Origin: Ruthenibacterium lactatiformans
GTDB lineage: Bacteria > Bacillota > Clostridia > Oscillospirales > Ruminococcaceae
Reading direction: 5' to 3'
NCBI RefSeq assembly: GCF_000949455.1
Contig: NZ_JXXK01000042.1
Coordinates: 1 to 26,796 of the forward strand
DNA length: 26,796 nt
Shown here: positions 21,859 through 26,796 of the stretch, in pieces
How positions within the stretch are numbered: position 1 is the stretch's first letter
Layout: each line of letters starts with the position of its first letter
Notes under the pieces: generated by a model
Seen by the model: the letters and a program-made list of their open reading frames with translations, nothing else
The model's database searches: none
Told to the model about the DNA's origin: nothing
Position numbers and translations under genes: made by a program

Positions 21859-22185
21859 ATGTCTATTTATAGAGATGTTTATTCGGCCTGTATCTACACC
21901 AGACTGTCCCGTGATGACAGCGATAAAGAAGAAAAAGCCGAGAGCAACAGCATAACCAATCAGAAAGCCCTGATCCGGGACTTCCTGAGCGGACATCCTG
22001 AGATTGAAATTGTCTCCGAACATGAGGACGATGGATACAGTGGTGTCAACTTCGACCGCCCCGGTTTCAATGCCATGATGGATGAAATTCGTTCCGGCAA
22101 GGTAAACTGTGTTGTGGTCAAAGATTGTTGTGCGATAATGGGACTAAATCAGAAAGACCTTGAAAATCAAGGGATTCTGGCTTAG
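21859..22185 (+). pseudogene. Truncated large serine recombinase (N-terminal domain only)
   Basis: A 108-residue reading whose first ~93 residues are a serine-recombinase catalytic N-terminus: YSACIYTRLSRDD (catalytic Ser in the RLS motif), ESNSITNQKALIRDFL, DDGYSGVNFDRPGF and VNCVVVKD. Full-length members of this family run to about 500 residues and continue with DLSRFGRNY-type sequence at this point. Here the similarity ends after VVVKD and 15 unrelated residues follow before TAG, inside a terminator. The zinc-ribbon and coiled-coil DNA-binding parts are missing, so it should not recombine DNA on its own. It marks an old element end or an insertion/deletion junction near base 22124. Confidence 0.85.
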
Positions 22186-22198
22186 TCCCTTCTTTTTT
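22140..22198 (+). terminator. Long nested-hairpin terminator at the recombinase breakpoint
   Basis: Three nested perfect stems: GGGACTAA/TTAGTCCC (22140-22147, 22182-22189), CAGAA/TTCTG (22150-22154, 22175-22179) and CCTTG/CAAGG (22158-22162, 22168-22172). TTCTTTTTT follows. It lies inside the tail of the broken recombinase reading frame and insulates the conjugation module. Confidence 0.85.
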
Positions 22199-22321
22199 GA
22201 CCTGAAAGAGGAACAATCGCTCAACAATCGGCGCACAGGATCAAAACCGGCTGGCGGTGGCTATGGAGGTACACTGCATAAGCCCTTCCCGTTGCGCTGC
22301 CCACAACGAAAGGAGTCTATC

Positions 22322-22534
22322 ATGAAACAGGGAACTTTGGTTTATGATCACGCAACGGATCGGTACGACATTCGCTTTGACCTTGACTGCTACTACGGCG
22401 GTCTGCACTGCGGGGAATGCTTCGATGTCATGATCGGGGGCAAGTGGAAACCCACTCGGATCGAGATGGCTGCGGACTGGTATCTCGTCGGCATCCGCAC
22501 GGACGATTTGCAGGGATTGAGGGTGAGGATGTGA
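22322..22534 (+). CDS. DUF5348 family protein
   Basis: A 70-residue protein (start KQGTLVYDHATDRYDIRFDL, end WYLVGIRTDD) matching the DUF5348 proteins found at the head of Tn1549-like transfer modules. It is probably a small beta-barrel. AAAGGAG lies 6 bases before ATG 22322. Its stop overlaps the next gene (GTGA, 22531-22534), so both are co-translated. Its role in the element is unknown. Confidence 0.85.
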   Translation: MKQGTLVYDHATDRYDIRFDLDCYYGGLHCGECFDVMIGGKWKPTRIEMAADWYLVGIRTDDLQGLRVRM

Positions 22535-22830
22535 AGACTTTTCTCAAGGAAGTGCTGCTTCCTCTGCTGATTGCCCTTTGTCTTGCCGCATTCTTCAAGC
22601 CGGTCTATATGGCGGACGGCGTATGTGACTACTTCCTAATGTGGCTCTGTGTCGGCTTCCCATTCGGCATCCGCAGGATGTGTCTCTGGCTCGTCCCCTT
22701 CGGTTACGGCATATCCGGCACAGTAGGAATCTTCGCACTCAACATCATCATCGGCGGTCTTATCGGAGGGCTCGCCCTGATTGTCGGGCTGCTGCTCGGC
22801 ATCATCCATACCATCCGAGACATCATCTGA
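22531..22830 (+). CDS. DUF6050-like small membrane protein
   Basis: A 99-residue hydrophobic protein with three likely membrane segments: about residues 5-24, 31-58 and 62-92 (the last Gly/Ile/Leu-rich, GLIGGLALIVGLLLG). It starts at GTG 22531, overlapping the DUF5348 stop, with GGGTGAGG just upstream. It belongs to a family seen next to DUF5348 in Clostridial ICEs; the function is unknown, perhaps linked to the mating-pair membrane complex. A terminator follows 15 bases after the stop. Confidence 0.8.
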   Translation: MKTFLKEVLLPLLIALCLAAFFKPVYMADGVCDYFLMWLCVGFPFGIRRMCLWLVPFGYGISGTVGIFALNIIIGGLIGGLALIVGLLLGIIHTIRDII

Positions 22831-22845
22831 ATATCTGAAAAGCTA

Positions 22846-22898
22846 AGAGGGTTTGTTTCATTCTCCAATTCGGAGCATGAAGCAAACCCTCTTTTTTT
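22846..22898 (+). terminator. Strong intrinsic terminator
   Basis: AGAGGGTTTGTTTCAT (22846-22861) pairs with ATGAAGCAAACCCTCT (22877-22892) with one wobble, topped by a small CTCC/GGAG stem, then a run of seven T. Confidence 0.93.
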
Positions 22899-22970
22899 GT
22901 TGCCCGAAAGCTGGAACAATCTGCCCCTTGCAGATGACGGCGGTGCGGCGAGGAAAGGAGAGAAAACAAA

Positions 22971-23201
22971 ATGAGCTACATGACAGCCGGTAAGCTGCAA
23001 GCCTTTGAAGCCCTCATGAAGGAGGTACCCGGCCACAACCACTATGACAGCGGATGCGACGGGATCTGCCCGGAATGCCGGTCGTGCTGCTTCCATCGTC
23101 CCTACTGGAAATATCAAACCTGTGTCTTCGAGGAATGTCCCTATTCCCCGGTGAAGCTGTCAACGCTGCGCTGTCAGCCGGTGATGGCAAGGGAGGGATA
23201 A
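22971..23201 (+). CDS. Small cysteine-rich protein of the transfer module
   Basis: A 76-residue protein with seven Cys and several His in the middle (GCDGICPECRSCCFHRP, then CVFEECPY), suggesting one or two metal sites. AAAGGAG lies about 10 bases upstream of ATG 22971. It ends 4 bases before the replisome-organizer gene. I recall such proteins at this position in related ICEs but no function is known. Confidence 0.8.
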   Translation: MSYMTAGKLQAFEALMKEVPGHNHYDSGCDGICPECRSCCFHRPYWKYQTCVFEECPYSPVKLSTLRCQPVMAREG

Positions 23202-23205
23202 CCGC

Positions 23206-24042
23206 ATGGCAGTCTATCGCGTCAACAAAAACCGTAGCTACACGGTCATGGCAAATTACCATCTCAGGGATAAAACCCTGTCCCTCAAGGCCGTGGGGCT
23301 ACTCTCCAAAATGCTGTCCTTCAACGATGGCTGGCAGTTCTCAACGAAAGGTCTTTCGGCGATCTGCAAGGAAGGCCCCGATGCTGTTCTGGCAGCTCTC
23401 AGGGAGCTTGAGGACGCAGGGTATCTCGTCCGTCATCAGTCACGGGATGAAAAAGGCCGGATGAGCAGCATGGTTTTCGAGATATACGAGAAGCCGCAGA
23501 CGGGTTTGCCGGACACGGAAAAACCGCATACGGAAAAGCCGGACACGGATAATCCGTTCACGGGAAAACCGTGTACGGAAAATCCCGCACAATTAAATAC
23601 TAATCAAGTAATTACCAACGAAAGAAATAACTCTCTGAGAAACTATCAATCTATCAATCTTGATGGGATGGACAGGATGGATGAACGGGAGCAATACAGG
23701 GAATTGATCCGGGATAACCTTGAGATCGACATCCGCTCTCAGGATAGGCACTATGACCTTGACCGGGTAAATGAAATTGTCGAGATCATGCTGGATGCTG
23801 TTTGCTCCACAAGACCCACCATCCGTATCAACGGAGAAGATATGCCGCAGCCGGTGGTTAAGTCACGCTTCCTCAAGCTGGACAGCGGCCACATCGACTA
23901 TGTGCTCCAAGCGATGAACGATTGCCCTTCCGACATTCGGAACATCCGGGCATATCTGCTTACGGCGTTGTATAACGCTTCACTGACCATAGACAACTAC
24001 TATTCAGCCCGCGTGAACTACGATTTTCACGGAAAAGGCTGA
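23206..24042 (+). CDS. Replication initiator / replisome-organizer-like protein (DUF6017-type)
   Basis: A 278-residue protein. The N-terminal ~90 residues are a winged-helix domain of the replication-initiator-A type (MAVYRVNKN.YTVM, LSLKAVGLLSKMLS, LREL..AGYL). A linker at about residues 98-128 carries five to six short KPxTE/NPxT repeats. The C-terminal part (about 150-278) matches DUF6017 of ICE replication proteins (IVEIMLDAVCSTRPTIRINGEDMP, VKSRFLKL). Such proteins probably start replication of the excised element. It is directly preceded by the Cys-rich gene with a 4-base gap and GGGAGG upstream. Confidence 0.85.
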   Translation: MAVYRVNKNRSYTVMANYHLRDKTLSLKAVGLLSKMLSFNDGWQFSTKGLSAICKEGPDAVLAALRELEDAGYLVRHQSRDEKGRMSSMVFEIYEKPQTGLPDTEKPHTEKPDTDNPFTGKPCTENPAQLNTNQVITNERNNSLRNYQSINLDGMDRMDEREQYRELIRDNLEIDIRSQDRHYDLDRVNEIVEIMLDAVCSTRPTIRINGEDMPQPVVKSRFLKLDSGHIDYVLQAMNDCPSDIRNIRAYLLTALYNASLTIDNYYSARVNYDFHGKG

Positions 24043-24086
24043 TGCGTAAGCATTCTCAATCAACTTAAAGGGGGTGAGATGAAAAC

Positions 24087-24119
24087 ATGATCCACATTTT
24101 ACACGGTGTCCCGCCTTAG
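24087..24119 (+). CDS. Possible 10-aa leader ORF before pcfB
   Basis: The reading MIHILHGVPP lies in the 116-base gap before pcfB. AAAGGGGGTGAG is upstream; a three-codon ATG-AAA-ACA-TGA at 24079 ends on the same ATGA. It may be a translational leader or chance. Confidence 0.25.
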   Translation: MIHILHGVPP

Positions 24120-24158
24120 TGACAGGATTGCCCCGCAAATCTCAGAAAGGAGGTCCCC

Positions 24159-24650
24159 ATGCAGGATGAAGTAAATACCAAAGTCGTTGCGATTGCCATT
24201 AAGGGCGGCAGGATCACTGCGGAAGTGCTGAAAAAGGCGCTCGCCAAATTCATTGAGGAAATTGAAAAGGCCGAAAAGCAAGCCTCTCAGCCCAAGACCT
24301 ACCGGGGCAAGCAGTCCATCAAGCATCTTGTCGAGCAGAACGCCGCAATCAGCAACATCGAAGTGACCGACGGAAACATCAAGTCTTTCGAGCGTACAGC
24401 GAACAAGTACGGGATCGACTACGCGCTCAAGAAAGACACCTCTGAGCAGCCGCCGCGCTATCTCGTCTTCTTCAAAGGCCGGGATGTGGATGTGATGACT
24501 CAGGCGTTCAAGGAGTTTTCCGCCAAGACGGTCAAGCAGAAAGAAAAGCAATCCCTCAAGCAGAAGCTCTCCCGCAGCAGGGAGCAGTCTAAAGCCCAGC
24601 ACAAGGAGAAGGTCAAGGTTAAGACGAAGGATCGGGGCGTTGAGCTATGA
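24159..24650 (+). CDS. pcfB: PcfB-like (DUF3801) conjugation protein
   Basis: A 163-residue protein. The N-terminal ~125 residues (VVAIAIKGGRITAEVLKKALAKFIEEIE, a GKQSIKHLVEQ motif, and YLVFFKGRDVDVMTQAFKEF) match PcfB/DUF3801. The tail is a long Lys/Gln-rich charged segment. In the pCF10 system PcfB links the relaxosome to the VirD4-type coupling protein PcfC. AAAGGAGG precedes ATG 24159. Its stop overlaps the virD4 start by 4 bases (ATGA), consistent with the two proteins working as a pair. Confidence 0.9.
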   Translation: MQDEVNTKVVAIAIKGGRITAEVLKKALAKFIEEIEKAEKQASQPKTYRGKQSIKHLVEQNAAISNIEVTDGNIKSFERTANKYGIDYALKKDTSEQPPRYLVFFKGRDVDVMTQAFKEFSAKTVKQKEKQSLKQKLSRSREQSKAQHKEKVKVKTKDRGVEL

Positions 24651-26419
24651 AAAAGAAACTCGACATCAAAAAGCTCGTCCTTCTCAATCTCCCGTATGTG
24701 TTCGCCTTCTACTTTGTGGATAAGCTGGCGGCAGTCTTCCGGCTGGCTCCCGGCACAGAGTTCATCGACAAGCTCACCGGCGGCTTTGCCAATTTCGGCG
24801 CAGCGTTCGCCAATCCGCTCCCCAGCTTTCATCCAGTAGACCTTCTCATTGGTGTGGCCGGAGGCGCGTTGCTCAAGCTGGCCGTCTACATCAAAGGCAA
24901 AAACCGCAAGAAATTCCGCCAAGGGGAGGAATACGGGTCAGCGCGTTGGGGACGACCGGAAGACATCCGGCCTTACATGGATGATGACTTTTCCAACAAT
25001 GTCATTCTCACCCAGACCGAAGGGCTGACCATGAACAGCCGTCCGAAGCAGCCGAAGTACGCGAGGAATAAGAATATCCTTGTCATCGGTGGTTCCGGCT
25101 CGGGTAAGACCCGCTTCTTCGTGAAGCCCAACCTGATGCAGATGCACAGCTCCTATGTGGTCACTGATCCCAAGGGTACAGTGCTGGTCGAATGTGGAAA
25201 GATGCTTGAGAAAAACGGCTATATCATCAAGTCGCTGAATACGATAAATTTTCGTAAATCCATGCACTACAACCCGTTCGCTTACATCAGGTCAGAGAAG
25301 GACATTCTCAAACTGGTCAATACGATCATCGTCAACACGAAGGGAGATGGCGATAAGTCCGGGGAGGATTTCTGGGTCAAGGCAGAAAAGCTCTACTATA
25401 CCGCACTCATCGGCTATATCTGGTACGAAGCGCCGGAACACGAGAAAAACTTCACTACCTTGCTCGAATTGATCAACGCTTCGGAGGCCAGAGAGGATGA
25501 CGAGACTTTCAAAAATCCCGTTGACCTCATGTTCGATGAGCTGGAAGAGCGCGACCCTGACCACTTCGCGGTCAAGCAATACCGTAAATATAAGTTAGCC
25601 GCTGGCAAAACAGCCAAGTCGATCCTGATTAGCTGTGGCGCACGGCTTGCCCCGTTTGACATCGCGGAGCTGCGGGAGCTGATGAGTTACGACGAGATGG
25701 AGCTGGATTGTATCGGCGACCGCAAGACGGCGCTGTTCGTCATTATCTCTGATACCGACGATACCTTCAACTTTGTCGTGGCGATTATGTACTCCCAGCT
25801 TTTTAACTTGCTCTGCGACAAGGCGGATGATGTCTACAATGGGCGGCTTCCCGTCCATGTCCGCTGCTTGCTCGACGAGTTCGCGAACATCGGTCAAATC
25901 CCAAAGTTCGATAAACTGATTGCTACGATCCGAAGCCGGGAAATCTCAGCGTCCATCATCTTGCAGTCCCAGAGTCAGCTCAAGACCATCTACAAGGACG
26001 CGGCGGACACGATTGTCGGCAACTGCGACTGTACGCTCTTCCTTGGCGGTAAGGAAAAGTCCACTTTGAAGGAACTCAGTGAAATTCTCGGAAAGGAGAC
26101 AATCGACCTATATAACACATCAGAAACCCGTTCAACCAACAACTCATACGGCCTGAACTACCAGAAGACCGGCAAGCAGCTCATGTCGGAGGACGAAATC
26201 GCTGTCATGGACGGCGGCAAATGTATTTTGCAGCTTAGAGGCGTGAGACCTTTTCTCAGTGACAAGTACGACATTACGAAGCATCCAAAATACAAAATGC
26301 TGTCCGACTACGATAAGCGCAACGCTTTTGACATCGAGAAATACCGTTCTCACAAGCTGGTAGTCAAGCCCACCCAAACCTTCGACCTCTATGACATGGG
26401 AGAGGTTGAAGCCGATTGA
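24647..26419 (+). CDS. VirD4/TraG-type conjugative coupling protein
   Basis: A 590-residue type IV coupling protein. Two N-terminal membrane segments lie at about residues 8-28 and 64-83. Walker A GGSGSGKT is at 148-155 and Walker B LLDEF with Asp410-Glu411. Other family stretches are YVVTDPKGTVLVE, FFVKPNLMQMHS, TIRSREISASIILQSQSQL and GNCDCTLFLGGKE. It would pump the relaxase-bound strand into the mating channel with ATP hydrolysis. The length is typical of Firmicute VirD4/TcpA relatives. It starts within the pcfB stop, and its own stop forms the left edge of a terminator. Confidence 0.95.
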   Translation: MKKKLDIKKLVLLNLPYVFAFYFVDKLAAVFRLAPGTEFIDKLTGGFANFGAAFANPLPSFHPVDLLIGVAGGALLKLAVYIKGKNRKKFRQGEEYGSARWGRPEDIRPYMDDDFSNNVILTQTEGLTMNSRPKQPKYARNKNILVIGGSGSGKTRFFVKPNLMQMHSSYVVTDPKGTVLVECGKMLEKNGYIIKSLNTINFRKSMHYNPFAYIRSEKDILKLVNTIIVNTKGDGDKSGEDFWVKAEKLYYTALIGYIWYEAPEHEKNFTTLLELINASEAREDDETFKNPVDLMFDELEERDPDHFAVKQYRKYKLAAGKTAKSILISCGARLAPFDIAELRELMSYDEMELDCIGDRKTALFVIISDTDDTFNFVVAIMYSQLFNLLCDKADDVYNGRLPVHVRCLLDEFANIGQIPKFDKLIATIRSREISASIILQSQSQLKTIYKDAADTIVGNCDCTLFLGGKEKSTLKELSEILGKETIDLYNTSETRSTNNSYGLNYQKTGKQLMSEDEIAVMDGGKCILQLRGVRPFLSDKYDITKHPKYKMLSDYDKRNAFDIEKYRSHKLVVKPTQTFDLYDMGEVEAD

Positions 26420-26485
26420 AGCCCCGTCATGCACTGCGCATGGGCAATGCCCAAAGCAGAACAATGACGGGGCTTCTATTTTTTT
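26418..26485 (+). terminator. Terminator after virD4
   Basis: GAAGCCCCGTCAT (26418-26430) is a perfect 13-bp inverted repeat with ATGACGGGGCTTC (26464-26476), separated by 33 bases that contain a small GGGCAATGCCC hairpin, then TATTTTTTT. The left arm overlaps the virD4 stop codon. Confidence 0.92.
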
Positions 26486-26530
26486 ATCCATTTTCAATAA
26501 TTCACACTCAAAAATCAAGGAGGTCACTCT

Positions 26531-26743
26531 ATGGAATTTATCAATCAGGCGGTTACGGTCCTTCAGACGCTCGTTGTTGCCCTCGGTGCCGGTCTGGCTG
26601 TGTGGGGCGTGGTCAACCTCATGGAGGGGTACGGCAATGACAATCCCGGTGCCAAGTCCCAGGGCATCAAGCAGTTGATGGCCGGTGGCGGCGTGGTACT
26701 CATCGGCACGACCCTCATCCCCCTGCTGTCCGGTTTGTTCTGA
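26531..26743 (+). CDS. Maff2-family small membrane protein
   Basis: A 70-residue protein with two hydrophobic segments (about residues 10-30 and 48-69) around a Gly/Asn-rich loop (EGYGNDNPGAKSQGIKQLMAGGG), the pattern of Maff2/VirB2-like proteins of Clostridial ICEs. It may be the pilin-like or channel subunit of the type IV secretion system, though it lacks a cleavable signal and is very short. AAGGAGG lies 7 bases before ATG 26531. It has its own transcriptional space after the virD4 terminator. Confidence 0.9.
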   Translation: MEFINQAVTVLQTLVVALGAGLAVWGVVNLMEGYGNDNPGAKSQGIKQLMAGGGVVLIGTTLIPLLSGLF

Positions 26744-26765
26744 TAACCGGTTCGCGTATCCACAT

Positions 26766-26793
26766 GGGAGGGCGCGAAATGCCGCGCTCTCCC
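26766..26793 (+). promoter_or_regulatory. Hairpin at the window edge after the Maff2 gene
   Basis: GGGAGGGCGCG (26766-26776) pairs with CGCGCTCTCCC (26783-26793) with one wobble around a 6-base loop. It may be a terminator or mRNA stabiliser lowering read-through after the highly expressed small gene; the window ends before a T-run could be seen. Confidence 0.55.
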
Positions 26794-26796
26794 TTC

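Larger units (their letters stand above)
21450..26796 (+). mobile_element. Tn1549/CTn-type integrative conjugative element, recombinase-end remnant and start of transfer module (partial)
   Basis: The gene set DUF6870, serine recombinase, DUF5348, DUF6050, replisome-organizer-like protein, PcfB, VirD4 and Maff2 is the usual content of Clostridial Tn1549-like ICEs. The transfer genes continue beyond the window. No att site was defined; the upstream defence and regulator genes are probably cargo of the same or a neighbouring element. Confidence 0.75.

Noticed and set aside
21859..22185. A functional short serine resolvase
   Set aside because: It stops after the first ~93 residues of the catalytic domain and lacks later catalytic residues and all DNA-binding parts.

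Overview
The window looks like part of a large integrative conjugative element (ICE) from a gut-type Firmicute, most likely a Clostridia/Lachnospiraceae relative. The grounds are strong AGGAGG-type ribosome binding sites before nearly every gene, TTGACA/TATAAT promoters, and a Tn1549/CTn-type conjugation module (DUF5348, DUF6050, replisome-organizer-like protein, PcfB, VirD4, Maff2). Assignments come from motifs, gene order and recall of families; no database was searched.

Bases 1-10759 (+) are the 3' part of a BREX type 1-like phage defence operon: the end of a probable brxC, a zinc-ribbon protein, pglX (methyltransferase), an AlbA_2/HATPase/winged-helix protein, pglZ and brxL. The middle of pglX is visibly A+T-richer than its two ends, as expected of an exchanged target-recognition region. 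Bases 10774-13418 (+) are a compact, A+T-rich CBASS cassette that follows brxL by 14 bases: a CD-NTase, an E2-like protein carrying a SEC-C zinc motif and no E1, and a four-helix membrane effector (S-4TM type). A bidirectional terminator at 13419-13458 closes this half.

Bases 13447-17428 (-) form a tight seven-gene operon: HTH repressor, ImmA/IrrE metallopeptidase, a 60-aa protein, a HipA-like kinase-fold protein, a small zinc ribbon, a DUF5131 (Gp37/Gp68) radical-SAM-like protein and an unknown 174-aa protein. It faces a Y-family DNA polymerase operon on the + strand. The shared 195-base control region holds two face-to-face promoters and six copies of a CTTCCGAT/ATCGGAAG box, one box inside the spacer of each promoter. 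The repressor and the kinase-fold protein share a 64-residue C-terminal domain. The most economical reading is a damage-responsive switch: peptidase-mediated relief of the repressor would induce both the mutagenic polymerase and the kinase operon.

Bases 18920-21858 (+) carry small regulators (an ArpU/sigma-like protein, a stand-alone LexA-type DNA-binding domain, a sigma-70-like protein, a DUF6870 protein) and an unusual amount of RNA-level structure. This includes a candidate ~80-nt RNA with its own -10 box and terminator behind an 11/22/23-bp phased TGTCCGA array, a 12-codon Trp/Tyr-rich leader ORF followed by a hairpin before the sigma gene, and a 500-base non-coding stretch full of perfect hairpins.

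Bases 21859-22185 are a truncated serine recombinase that runs into a terminator. From 22322 to the end lies the start of the conjugation module. The window has no tRNA, rRNA or CRISPR array that I can see.
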